A stretch of 64,000 nt of DNA, taken from positions 1-64,000 of the forward strand of contig JAKQKB010000176.1 of NCBI GenBank assembly GCA_029560875.1, read 5' to 3'. The DNA is from Bacteroidota bacterium (GTDB lineage: Bacteria; Bacteroidota; Bacteroidia; Bacteroidales; Tenuifilaceae). A program made the position numbers and the translations under genes. The notes under the pieces were generated by a model, which saw nothing but the letters and a program-made list of their open reading frames with translations, did no database searches and was not told where the DNA came from. Shown in pieces: positions 35,805 to 43,928 of the stretch (positions within the stretch are counted from its first letter, which is position 1; each line of letters opens with the position of its first letter).

Positions 35805-36182
35805 TTATTGCTCTGCAATAAAATTAACTTTTAACGATGTCATATGCGCAAACTCAACACCCTCATCAATCATATCTTGGTCTTCGTCACGGTGGTACCA
35901 GTTAAGTTCAATTTGGTAGCCTTCCTTGGCAATCTTCTCGATATGGCTAATAAGGTCGAGCAGTTTTTTTGATGATGATGAATTCAGGTATTCAAGCCTA
36001 AGGTCAATTCTGGTTAGAGGTTGAGGTGCTTTAACATACTCTACAATGTATCGTTCTAATGGCCGGTAGAACTCGATGGCATCTTCGGGTAACGATTTTC
36101 CTCTAATTTCGAAATAGCCCTTGCTGCCATCAGCTGTAATTTGCGGAGAATCAATGCGTCCTTCAATATGTAATGCTTCCAT
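35805..36182 (-). CDS. SiaC-like (DUF1987) regulatory phosphoprotein
   Basis: 125 residues, cytoplasmic. The DUF1987/SiaC family is recognised by IEGRIDSPQI, GYFEIRGKSLPEDAIEFYRPLERYIVEY and LRLEYLNSSSSKKLLDL. The Ser cluster in the last segment lies where SiaC carries its phosphorylated Thr. In Pseudomonas aeruginosa SiaC is phosphorylated by SiaB and dephosphorylated by SiaA, and controls the diguanylate cyclase SiaD. Here it begins an operon with a SpoIIE phosphatase, but no SiaB kinase or cyclase is near. Its partner is therefore unknown. Confidence 0.88.
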   Translation of the reverse strand: MEALHIEGRIDSPQITADGSKGYFEIRGKSLPEDAIEFYRPLERYIVEYVKAPQPLTRIDLRLEYLNSSSSKKLLDLISHIEKIAKEGYQIELNWYHRDEDQDMIDEGVEFAHMTSLKVNFIAEQ

Positions 36183-36287
36183 TTTGCTTAGAGTTTATAA
36201 TGGTTTAACGTGTAAGGTTTGTTTATGTTCCACCCAAATTAGTGCAAATTTCAACTTGAGGCAAAAAATATGGCTAATAATATATAA

Positions 36288-36320
36288 AAAAGACCTATAG
36301 CATTAACTAGTAGGTCTTTA
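36288..36320. terminator. Bidirectional terminator
   Basis: AAAAAGACCTA pairs with TAGGTCTTT across a loop of about 13 bases, 21 bp downstream of the DUF1761 gene on the minus strand. Confidence 0.7.
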
Positions 36321-36340
36321 TTGATAAACTTTAAAGATGC

Positions 36341-36748
36341 TTATTTCCAAGCGCCAAGAATTATCCCCATTACAGTGAACGATACAACCATATAGCCCCC
36401 ATTTATCAAAATATACTTTAGGGAGCGATTCTCGAACAGCGAAATTATGGCTAACCCTAGCGCTACCCAGCCAAAGCCTGCAAGGAATCCGGCAATTGTG
36501 CCAAATGTCACATCGCCATCGCCAATAAAAAGTGCAAGGTTTAGTGCCATTACAAAGGCAAGTACAAATGATAATCCAAAAACAAGGACAATGTTTCGTT
36601 TGTGCAGGTCATCTTTGGTAAAATTATTCGCTTCCATCCATCCTTTCTCAAATATAGCATACCAGATTCCACCTATCAGGAATGTGGATAACGCTGCTAC
36701 TAGAACTGCTAACCAGTTTAGGTTTTGCAATGCTGTACTTATATCCAT
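36341..36748 (-). CDS. DUF1761 family membrane protein
   Basis: 135 residues from the ATG at 36748; a TTG two codons upstream is less likely. Four membrane helices are visible, starting with LNWLAVLVAALSTFLIGGIWYAIF, with FEKGWMEANNFTKDD in the first loop. This is the layout of DUF1761, an inner-membrane family of unknown function. It appears to be a single-gene unit. Confidence 0.85.
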   Translation of the reverse strand: MDISTALQNLNWLAVLVAALSTFLIGGIWYAIFEKGWMEANNFTKDDLHKRNIVLVFGLSFVLAFVMALNLALFIGDGDVTFGTIAGFLAGFGWVALGLAIISLFENRSLKYILINGGYMVVSFTVMGIILGAWK

Positions 36749-36810
36749 ACGCAAAAGTTTTGATTATGAATTATAAAACAATTAGGTTGGTATTAAGTTT
36801 AGACATTTGT

Positions 36811-37368
36811 TTAAAACAGTTTTTGTTCAAGTTCGCTGAGTTTAATTAGTTTTTCGGTTCGGGTTTCCTTTGTCTTATCTTGCTTTGCGGAAAGTATCCA
36901 GTGGTATATTGTTCGTTTGTAAGAATCGGATTGTGCGTTGAAGAACTGCCATGCAAGTTTATTCTCTTTTATTTTGTTTTCTAAATGATTTGGTAGATTC
37001 TTGGGTTTATTCTCATAGCTGTACTCGTTGTCTGATTTAATTTTGCGGTTGTTATACAGTTCAAGCCCTTTGGGTTGCATTAAACCCTTCGAAATAAGTT
37101 CTTCCGCTTTCTTAAGATTTACTTCGCTCCAGTTGCTCTTGGGATTACGGGGTGTAAATCTTATACAGTAGGATTCCTCATTAATGGATTTTCTTACACC
37201 ATCAATCCATCCGAAACATATGGCTTGGTCAACCGATTCCGACCATGTTAGGCTTGGTTTGCCAGTGTTTACCTTATAGTATCCAACATATAGTTCTTTC
37301 TCGGAGAGATGTTTTTTTGATAGCCATTCTCTGAATTCTGCTCCGTTTTTAAAAAATACAGGTTTCAT
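36811..37368 (-). CDS. YdeI/OmpD-associated family protein
   Basis: 185 residues, no signal peptide. It matches the YdeI family throughout: FKNGAEFREWLSKKHLSEKELYVGYYK, the conserved centre LTWSESVDQAICFGWIDGVRKSI, RFTPRNPKSNWSEVNLKKAEELISKGLM, and a C-terminal part with YHWILSAKQDKTKETRTEKLI. Members are widespread, and some are linked to peptide-stress resistance, but the molecular role is unclear. It lies 62 bp upstream of the DUF1761 gene on the same strand and may share a transcript. Confidence 0.88.
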   Translation of the reverse strand: MKPVFFKNGAEFREWLSKKHLSEKELYVGYYKVNTGKPSLTWSESVDQAICFGWIDGVRKSINEESYCIRFTPRNPKSNWSEVNLKKAEELISKGLMQPKGLELYNNRKIKSDNEYSYENKPKNLPNHLENKIKENKLAWQFFNAQSDSYKRTIYHWILSAKQDKTKETRTEKLIKLSELEQKLF

Positions 37369-37519
37369 TTAGATGTCAATTGTCAGGACAAGTTATAAAT
37401 ATTCAATAAAACTTGCGTGTATTTTGTAACTAAACTAATCATAATCCGTTTATTTTTCCTGTGTTTGTATAGTTTGGGAATAAAATTGTAACTTTACTGA
37501 AAGGCATATCAGCACTAAA

Positions 37520-38275
37520 ATGCAAAGCAACAATAGTTTAGAATTTAAAACGGTTTGGCACGATAAAGTTTCCTCCACCAACGATATTTGCATGGATTTT
37601 GCCCGTAGTGGTAGTGATGAGGGAATTGTTGTTGCCGCAAAATATCAGGAACAGGGTAGGGGACAGCGGGGCAATACTTGGGAGAGCGAGCAGGGGTTGA
37701 ATTTGACTTTTAGCATTCTCCTCCGACCTGATTTCTTAAGGGTAGATGAACAATTTCTTATATCGAAAATTGCTGCAATATCGGTTTGTGATTGGATTGG
37801 TGCGTATTTAGGTGATAAGAATGTTGCAATAAAATGGCCCAACGATATTTACATTGAGAACAATAAGGTTGCTGGGATACTTATTGAGAATAGTTTTAGT
37901 TCATCAAAGCTCGATATTTCCGTTGTGGGAATTGGCATCAACTTAAATCAAAAGGAGTTCTCGGCCGATTTGCCCAATCCAACTTCCATGTCCATTGAAA
38001 CAAGCAGAGTTTTTGATTTAAGCAATGCGTTACAAGAGTTTCTGAGTTGTTTCAACGAGCGTTACAGGCAGGCAAAGAGCGGTGAGTTGGCTTTAATCGA
38101 TTCGGAGTATTTGAACAAGTTATACAGGAAAGATATTTACTGCACCTACCGCGCAAGTAACGATGAGTTCAAGGCAAAAATTGTTGGGGTGAAACCAACA
38201 GGCGAACTAATGCTCCAAACCGAAAAAGGTGGGGAGCGTTCATTTGCTTTTAAGGAGGTTGTTTTTGTGATTTAA
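37520..38275 (+). CDS. birA: Biotin-[acetyl-CoA-carboxylase] ligase
   Basis: 251 residues. It attaches biotin to a lysine of carboxyl carrier proteins using ATP. The active-site loop GRGQRGNTWESEQG and the conserved KWPNDIYIENNKVAGILIE and VVGIGINLNQ are present. It starts directly with the catalytic domain and lacks the DNA-binding domain of E. coli BirA, so it is the type I, non-regulatory form. The last 50 residues are the small SH3-like C-terminal domain. It overlaps the convergent SRPBCC gene by 4 bp. Confidence 0.93.
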   Translation: MQSNNSLEFKTVWHDKVSSTNDICMDFARSGSDEGIVVAAKYQEQGRGQRGNTWESEQGLNLTFSILLRPDFLRVDEQFLISKIAAISVCDWIGAYLGDKNVAIKWPNDIYIENNKVAGILIENSFSSSKLDISVVGIGINLNQKEFSADLPNPTSMSIETSRVFDLSNALQEFLSCFNERYRQAKSGELALIDSEYLNKLYRKDIYCTYRASNDEFKAKIVGVKPTGELMLQTEKGGERSFAFKEVVFVI

Positions 38276-38679
38276 ATTGCATTGAATGCTTTTGCAATAC
38301 CCTCGGCAAGAGCATTAACACCCTCTTCTAGTTTTTTGCCAAGCATCATTTTCATCATCATGTTGAGCTCAGCCTTAATGGTAATTTTCATTCGGGTGTC
38401 GTAGGCGGCAGCCTCTTTTAGTTGTACCCAGAGGAAAAATTGCAAAGGAACACGTTCGTCGCCAGTAAGTTTTATGGTGGTGAACTCTTCTTTCTCAACA
38501 AGTTTTAGTCCCATTGGCCCCATTCCCTGATAGCTAAAGCTACAGCTAGTTTCATCGGCTTGCCAATTATCTACCTTACCCTCCACAAGTGGAGTGAAAT
38601 TCCTGAAATCCGATAGTATTTTGTAAATATCCTCTGCACGCTTGCTAATTGCTACAACTTTGCTTTCGTAGGTTTCCAT
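38272..38679 (-). CDS. SRPBCC family protein
   Basis: 135 residues. A START/Bet v1-like fold is indicated by the N-terminal strand and helix (YESKVVAISKRAEDIYKILSDFRNFTPLV), the centre (DNWQADETSCSFSYQGMGPMGLKLVEKEEF) and a long C-terminal helix (KLEEGVNALAEGIAKAFNAI). The family binds hydrophobic ligands; this branch is common in Bacteroidota and is uncharacterised. It is convergent with birA, with a 4-bp overlap, and divergent from lplA. Confidence 0.8.
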   Translation of the reverse strand: METYESKVVAISKRAEDIYKILSDFRNFTPLVEGKVDNWQADETSCSFSYQGMGPMGLKLVEKEEFTTIKLTGDERVPLQFFLWVQLKEAAAYDTRMKITIKAELNMMMKMMLGKKLEEGVNALAEGIAKAFNAI

Positions 38680-38839
38680 CTTGTTCTTTTTTGAGAACGC
38701 AAAGAAAATAAAATGAATTGTTTTGTCAAAATGGATATATCGGATTGCTGTGATTGCTTTTCGTAATCAGTCTTTTTTTTAGATATCATTGTCAAATTAT
38801 CAAATTGAGAAATTATATTTGGCTTTCAAAACAGATTGT

Positions 38840-39826
38840 ATGCTAAAAGTTCTTCATCAACGCGGTCATAATCCTTACTTCAATATAGCAACCGAGGAGT
38901 ATTTGCTTAAGAATAAAGCGGATGATTTCTTCATAATCTACCGAAACAATCCTTCGGTGATTGTGGGAAAACATCAGAATACCAATGCGGAGATAAATCA
39001 TCAGTTTGTGGAAACTTATGGTATTCCTGTTGTTCGGCGATTGTCGGGTGGTGGAACGGTATACCACGATTTGGGTAATATCAATTTTTGCTTTATAATG
39101 AATGGGGCAGAGGGACAGTTGGTGGATTTTAAGCGTTATACCGAGCCAATTATTGATATTCTTCAGGGATTTGGGGTTGATGCATTCTTGGGCGGCAAGA
39201 ACGATATTCGAGTGGGTGATAAGAAAATATCGGGTAATGCTGAACATGTTTACCGCAAAAGAGTTTTACACCATGGCACACTACTTTTTCAATCGGACTT
39301 GGATAGGCTGAACGAGGCTATTCGGGTCGATTTGTCGAAGTACCACGATAATGCTGTAAAGTCAATTCGAAGCACTGTGGCAAATATTTCCGATTTCCTT
39401 CCATCGCCAATGGATGTTGCTTTTTTTGAGGAGATTCTTATTGGCTTTATGCTAAGTTACTTTCAGGAATCAGAGGAATACTCCCTAACTAATGAGGATA
39501 TCGATGCTATAGGTACATTAATTGATTCAAAGTATTCGACTTGGGAATGGAATTATGGCTATTCCCCTGTTTATGAGGTGATAAAAAATATTGAAACATC
39601 AGCAGGAGAGTTAACTATAAAAGTAAATGTAGTTAAGGGCTATGTTGATGATTTGAGTTTTAGCGGGGTCGATATTTCAAATGAGATTGTCGAGCGCTTA
39701 AGACTTCTACTTGTTGGTAAGATACATTCTGCCAAAGATATTGCTATTGCAATTGCCGATAACAAAATAGGCGACTTCTTTCAAAATCGCCTATCCGTTA
39801 AATTAACTCATGAATATTTCTGTTAG
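38840..39826 (+). CDS. lplA: Lipoate-protein ligase
   Basis: 328 residues from the ATG at 38840, chosen because the family begins at HNPYFNIATEEYLLK; a TTG 51 bp upstream opens the frame. It activates lipoate with ATP and transfers it to E2 subunits of 2-oxoacid dehydrogenases or GcvH. Motifs: RRLSGGGTVYHDLGNINF, GKNDIRVGDKKISGNAEHV and the following VLHHGTLLF. A C-terminal accessory domain of about 90 residues is present, as in E. coli LplA. It ends 2 bp from the stop codon of a convergent gene. Confidence 0.9.
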   Translation: MLKVLHQRGHNPYFNIATEEYLLKNKADDFFIIYRNNPSVIVGKHQNTNAEINHQFVETYGIPVVRRLSGGGTVYHDLGNINFCFIMNGAEGQLVDFKRYTEPIIDILQGFGVDAFLGGKNDIRVGDKKISGNAEHVYRKRVLHHGTLLFQSDLDRLNEAIRVDLSKYHDNAVKSIRSTVANISDFLPSPMDVAFFEEILIGFMLSYFQESEEYSLTNEDIDAIGTLIDSKYSTWEWNYGYSPVYEVIKNIETSAGELTIKVNVVKGYVDDLSFSGVDISNEIVERLRLLLVGKIHSAKDIAIAIADNKIGDFFQNRLSVKLTHEYFC

Positions 39827-39827
39827 A

Positions 39828-40379
39828 CTATTTTTTTTGACCTTCCTTAGGAGGATCAACTCCGTATGCAATTCCCTCGTAGTAGTGAGTTGGAACTTCT
39901 TTGTAGCCACCTCTGGTCTCATTTTTAGTTATAAGAACATATATTGCCCCTAGAGCCGCTGCTCTACGTTGCAATCTAATTCGGGCATTTTTTTCTGCGG
40001 CTTTTGCTGTTTTGCTACTTGTTCCAGATTTCGCTTTAATCTCCCCGTATGCGTATAAACCATCAACATCAGATGGATTTTCTGTAACAATAACTGATTG
40101 GAAATTGGCTTCATCTAGGGCTTGGTAAGCCATGCTGTTAAAGGCTTCAACTCTGCCATTGCTATAAAGAATTTTGTGGATTTGTTTGCGTGTAACATCT
40201 TCAACCTTTTTAGTGTCTGCTTTGTAAAAGGTTATTTTGGAAGAACCCACACTTTGCACTTTTCCAACAATTTTTTTGTTGCTAACAAGAATGATTGTAT
40301 CCATCATCATGCCATCATCTTGTGCATAGCCTATCGAGGTAAAACCAAAAAAAATGAGTATTACAATAAGTTTTTTCAT
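39828..40379 (-). CDS. Secreted hypothetical protein
   Basis: 183 residues from the ATG at 40379, chosen because it begins a signal peptide (MKKLIVILIFFGFTSIGYAQ); the frame is open to 40418. The mature part starts with DTIILVSNKKIVGKVQSVGSSKITFYKADTKKVEDVTRKQIHKILYSNGRVE, a small beta segment seen in many Bacteroidota secreted proteins of unknown role. It continues with a Lys/Arg/Ala-rich helix and a glycine-rich end with LGAIYVLITKNETRGGYKEVP. I do not assign a function. It stands alone on its strand apart from the small membrane protein gene upstream. Confidence 0.7.
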   Translation of the reverse strand: MKKLIVILIFFGFTSIGYAQDDGMMMDTIILVSNKKIVGKVQSVGSSKITFYKADTKKVEDVTRKQIHKILYSNGRVEAFNSMAYQALDEANFQSVIVTENPSDVDGLYAYGEIKAKSGTSSKTAKAAEKNARIRLQRRAAALGAIYVLITKNETRGGYKEVPTHYYEGIAYGVDPPKEGQKK

Positions 40380-40519
40380 AAATTTTTGTTTCATAAAACT
40401 TTGCAAAGTTAATGCCATTTATTTAATAATCTGATAATCCATTAATAAAATTGATATAACAACTTACGTGAAAAAGTTAGGAAAAGTTATATGTGGACTT
40501 TTGTTTTATCTAAGCATAG

Positions 40520-40855
40520 CTAGTTTCCTCTTGCAACAAAGAAAAAGGATAAGGATATTAATAGTAGTTGCTTAAATGTAGATGTTGCGATTAAATCGGG
40601 AAGCGGAATTGCGAGCCTGTAAACAAGAATAAGCCCGATGAGCAATGCCGAAAGTACTGTGATTGTTTGTTTAGAGAGGAAGCCTCCAATGATAAGTAGT
40701 ACAGATAGCACAAGCATTGTTAGCGATAGGTAGAAGTGCAAACTTTCTGGGTTAATTGGGTTTACGCCCTTAATGTTGTTAATAAAGATATATGCCGCAA
40801 ACGTTATGCGTAAAAGCCATGTTGCGAATGGTAGTGCAGATTTAAATGGTTTCAT
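40520..40855 (-). CDS. Small membrane protein, unknown
   Basis: 111 residues with about four predicted helices (LPFATWLLRITFAAYIFIN, FYLSLTMLVLSVLLIIGGFL, TITVLSALLIGLILVYRLAI and a C-terminal one). No family is recognised with confidence; the size and layout resemble DoxX-like or similar small integral proteins. It is divergent from plsC, and its start is 3 bp from the -33 box of the plsC promoter, so transcription of the two may interfere. Confidence 0.65.
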   Translation of the reverse strand: MKPFKSALPFATWLLRITFAAYIFINNIKGVNPINPESLHFYLSLTMLVLSVLLIIGGFLSKQTITVLSALLIGLILVYRLAIPLPDLIATSTFKQLLLISLSFFFVARGN

Positions 40856-40857
40856 GT

Positions 40858-40888
40858 TTTGTGTGTTTAGAAGTTAAACGTACTTTTG
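40858..40888 (+). promoter_or_regulatory. Promoter of plsC
   Basis: TTTG (40858-40861), 19 bp, TACTTTTG (40881-40888), a full consensus match. The ATG lies 33 bp after it. Confidence 0.65.
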
Positions 40889-40921
40889 CGAAGTCTTATT
40901 TTATCAAAGATATTAAACACT

Positions 40922-41683
40922 ATGGAAAAACTCAAATATTCTTTACAACTTTTAGGTTCTGCATTTGTGTGGATTGTAATGGGAGTATTGGCCTTTATTC
41001 TTTTTTTTGGCGATTTTACCGTGTGGTTGCTAACCTTCTGGTGGGATAAAAGGCTCTTCTGGTTGCATCGTTACTCCATTTTTTGGGCGATGTTCCATGT
41101 TCACCTAAATCCTTTCTGGAGGATAAAGTTTGAGAGCAAAGAGAATATTGTTAAAGATAAAGTCTATGTTATTGTATCTAATCATCAAAGTGCTTTCGAC
41201 ATAGCCTTGCTTTATAGAATTAATATACACTTCAAGTGGGTTGCTAAGCGGGAGTTGGTAAGAGTTCCTGTTATCGGGTGGAATCTGCTATTGAACAAAT
41301 ATATCCTTATTGATAGAAAGAATGCTTTTAGCAGTAAAAAACTGCTCCACGAGGGTGGTAAGAATCTGAAAATGGGAAGTTCTGTGTTGATTTTTCCCGA
41401 AGGGACAAGAACCCCTGATGGAAGAGTAAAACGGTTTAAGGAGGGTGCATTCTTGTTGGCCAAGCAAGCACAAGTGTCTATTCTACCATTGGTAATTGAG
41501 GGCTCTAAGGATGTTTTACCCAAGCCTGGAGTTATAAGTTTGATTCAAACTTTCACCATCAGAGTGTTGCCAGAAATTCCTTACGAATCATTTAAGGATA
41601 CAGATGTGGCCGAGTTGACCAAAGATGTTAACAAGTTAATTCGGGACACCCATTCGCAAATGGAACCTAAATGGTACAAGTAG
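40922..41683 (+). CDS. plsC: 1-acyl-sn-glycerol-3-phosphate acyltransferase
   Basis: 253 residues from the ATG at 40922; the frame is open to a TTG inside the promoter, which cannot be the start. It acylates lysophosphatidic acid in phospholipid synthesis. One or two N-terminal membrane helices (about 10-45) precede the catalytic block NHQSAFD (NHx4D, about residues 85-91) and the phosphate-binding block FPEGTRTPDGRVKRFKEGAF (about 159-178). It appears monocistronic. Confidence 0.9.
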   Translation: MEKLKYSLQLLGSAFVWIVMGVLAFILFFGDFTVWLLTFWWDKRLFWLHRYSIFWAMFHVHLNPFWRIKFESKENIVKDKVYVIVSNHQSAFDIALLYRINIHFKWVAKRELVRVPVIGWNLLLNKYILIDRKNAFSSKKLLHEGGKNLKMGSSVLIFPEGTRTPDGRVKRFKEGAFLLAKQAQVSILPLVIEGSKDVLPKPGVISLIQTFTIRVLPEIPYESFKDTDVAELTKDVNKLIRDTHSQMEPKWYK

Positions 41684-41757
41684 AGTTAGCCTAAGTCATT
41701 ATGTGACAGGAGTTGTGCTGTTTAGTAATACTTTTTAAGAAAAAAAGTGATTAATTC

Positions 41758-41788
41758 TTTGCCGATTAATTATTCTTTTATACTTTTG
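41758..41788 (+). promoter_or_regulatory. Promoter of rplU-rpmA
   Basis: TTTG (41758-41761), 19 bp, TACTTTTG (41781-41788), a full consensus match, 38 bp before the rplU ATG. Confidence 0.7.
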
Positions 41789-41826
41789 CAAGCCAAAATA
41801 AGTTAAACATTTCATACTAAGATACG

Positions 41827-42138
41827 ATGTACGCTATTGTTGATATTGCAGGACAGCAGATGAAGGTTGAAAAAGATCAAAAACTTTTTGTAAACCTTTT
41901 AGAAGGCGAGGTTGGAGCTGAAGTTAAGTTCGAGAAAGTTCTACTCGTTGATAACGGTGGTAAAGTAACCATTGGAAAACCAGAAGTTAAGAATGCTTCG
42001 GTAACTGCTAAAATTTTGAACAACGTTAAAGGTGATAAAGTAATCATCTTTAAGAAGAAAAGACGTAAAGGGTATAAGGTTAAGAACGGTCACCGTCAAC
42101 AGTATACTCAAATTCAGATTTCTGAAATTGTTGCGTAA
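41827..42138 (+). CDS. rplU: 50S ribosomal protein L21
   Basis: 103 residues, full length. It starts [18 protein letters not shown] and ends with the RNA-binding basic segment [26 protein letters not shown] typical of L21. It binds 23S rRNA. It is followed at 21 bp by rpmA, the usual bacterial pairing. Confidence 0.98.
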   Translation: MYAIVDIAGQQMKVEKDQKLFVNLLEGEVGAEVKFEKVLLVDNGGKVTIGKPEVKNASVTAKILNNVKGDKVIIFKKKRRKGYKVKNGHRQQYTQIQISEIVA

Positions 42139-42159
42139 TAACAAAAATATTATCAAGTC

Positions 42160-42420
42160 ATGGCACACAAAAAAGGAGTTGGTAGCTCACGAAACGGTAG
42201 AGAGTCACATAGCAAACGTTTAGGCGTTAAGCTTTATGGTGGTCAAACGGCAAAGGCTGGAAATATTCTAGTTCGCCAAAGAGGTACTGTACACAATCCT
42301 GGTCAGAATGTAGGAATTGGTAAAGATCATACATTGTTCGCTTTAATCGACGGTGTTGTATCGTTCCGCAAAAAGGCCGATAACAAGTCGTACGTATCTG
42401 TATTACCTGCAGAAGCATAG
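42160..42420 (+). CDS. rpmA: 50S ribosomal protein L27
   Basis: 86 residues. It starts directly with [24 protein letters not shown], without the cleaved N-terminal extension found in Firmicutes. The core [39 protein letters not shown] is conserved. It reaches the peptidyl-transferase centre. The operon ends with a strong terminator. Confidence 0.98.
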   Translation: MAHKKGVGSSRNGRESHSKRLGVKLYGGQTAKAGNILVRQRGTVHNPGQNVGIGKDHTLFALIDGVVSFRKKADNKSYVSVLPAEA

Positions 42421-42441
42421 AGAAATCTATCTAAAATACAG

Positions 42442-42478
42442 AATCTCCTGTGCAAGTATTGTACAGGAGATTTTTTTT
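42442..42478 (+). terminator. Terminator of rplU-rpmA
   Basis: AATCTCCTGT / ACAGGAGATT hairpin followed by eight T, 22 bp after rpmA. Confidence 0.9.
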
Positions 42479-42583
42479 AATAGTTTTTCTATCAACTTTT
42501 ATATAATTAACTGATTAACCTTTCGCTAATAAGTGTAATTTAGCTGGCGTTTTTAGTTTAATATCGATTTAATATTTCCATAT

Positions 42584-43858
42584 ATGCTTACATTAAAAGT
42601 AATTCGCGACAACAAGGAAGAGGTTATCAAACGTTTAGCCATTAAACATTTCGATGCAAAGGCTATTGTTGATAGCATAATTGCTTTGGACGATAAACGT
42701 AAAGCAATTCAGTTACAACTGGATAATAACTTGGCTGAGCAGAACTCGCTTGCAAAACAGATTGGTAAATTGTTTGCCGATGGCAAAACTGCCGAGGCCA
42801 ACGAGGCTAAATCGAAAACTGCCGAGTTAAAAGAAACATCAAAATCATTGTCGCAGGAGTTGTCCGATGTTGAGCCCGAGTTGAAAAAACTTTTAATGCA
42901 AGTTCCAAACCTACCGCATACTTCTGTGCCAGCAGGGCATGGTGCCGAGGATAATGTAATTGTTCGTTCAGGAGGTTTGGTGCCAGAGTTGCCAAAGGAT
43001 TCTGTTCCTCACTGGGACTTGGCTAAAAAGTACGATATTATTGATTTTGAGTTGGGTGTTAAGATTACTGGTGCAGGTTTTCCTGTTTATAAAGGTAAAG
43101 GCGCTAAATTCCAGCGTGCTCTTATCAATTTTTTCCTAGATGAGAATACTGCAGCAGGTTATCGCGAGGTTCAACCACCCCATATGGTTAACGAGGATTC
43201 TGCTTACGGAACAGGTCAGCTACCTGATAAGGATGGACAGATGTACTACATGCAGGTTGATAATTTCTATATGATTCCAACTGCGGAGGTTCCTGTTACC
43301 AATATTTTCCGCGATGTAATTCTAAACGCATCGCAATTACCTATTAAGATGACCGCTTATACACCTTGCTTCCGTCGTGAGGCAGGTTCGTACGGTAAGG
43401 ATGTGCGTGGGTTGAACCGTTTGCACCAGTTCGATAAGGTTGAGATTGTTCAGGTTCAGCATCCTGACCGCTCCTATGATTCGTTGGAGGAGATGGTTGC
43501 GCACGTTGAGGGAATTCTTAAGAAACTTGAGTTGCCATACCGCATTGTTAAACTTTGTGGTGGTGATATGAGTTTCACCTCGGCATTGACTTACGATTTT
43601 GAAGTTTTCTCTACTGCTCAGCAACGTTGGTTGGAGGTTAGTTCCGTTTCGAATTTTGAGTCGTACCAGGCAAACCGCATGATGCTACGTTACAAGGAGG
43701 ATGGTGATAAGAAGGCCCAAATTGCTCATACTTTAAATGGAAGTTCGCTAGCATTGCCCCGAATAGTTGCAGCGTTACTGGAGAATAACCAAACCCCAAA
43801 TGGTATTAGAGTGCCTAAGGTGCTTCAATCGTTCTGCGGGTTTGAGATGATTGATTAA
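42584..43858 (+). CDS. serS: Seryl-tRNA synthetase (class II)
   Basis: 424 residues. It charges tRNA-Ser. The N-terminal coiled-coil arm that holds the tRNA long arm spans about residues 28-105 (many Lys, Glu, Ala). The catalytic core has motif 1 around AGFPVYKGKGAKFQRALINFFLD, motif 2 TPCFRREAGSYGKDVRGLNRLHQFDKVE and motif 3 LNGSSLALPRIVAALLENNQ. It appears monocistronic between two terminators. Confidence 0.97.
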   Translation: MLTLKVIRDNKEEVIKRLAIKHFDAKAIVDSIIALDDKRKAIQLQLDNNLAEQNSLAKQIGKLFADGKTAEANEAKSKTAELKETSKSLSQELSDVEPELKKLLMQVPNLPHTSVPAGHGAEDNVIVRSGGLVPELPKDSVPHWDLAKKYDIIDFELGVKITGAGFPVYKGKGAKFQRALINFFLDENTAAGYREVQPPHMVNEDSAYGTGQLPDKDGQMYYMQVDNFYMIPTAEVPVTNIFRDVILNASQLPIKMTAYTPCFRREAGSYGKDVRGLNRLHQFDKVEIVQVQHPDRSYDSLEEMVAHVEGILKKLELPYRIVKLCGGDMSFTSALTYDFEVFSTAQQRWLEVSSVSNFESYQANRMMLRYKEDGDKKAQIAHTLNGSSLALPRIVAALLENNQTPNGIRVPKVLQSFCGFEMID

Positions 43859-43879
43859 GTTTTGTTCCATTAATATAAG

Positions 43880-43911
43880 CCCTGTCAGAGTAATTCTGAC
43901 AGGGTTTGTTA
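43880..43911. terminator. Terminator after serS
   Basis: CCCTGTCAGA / TCTGACAGGG hairpin around GTAAT followed by TTTGTT, between two convergent genes. Confidence 0.85.
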
Positions 43912-43928
43912 TTAATGAATATCTAATC

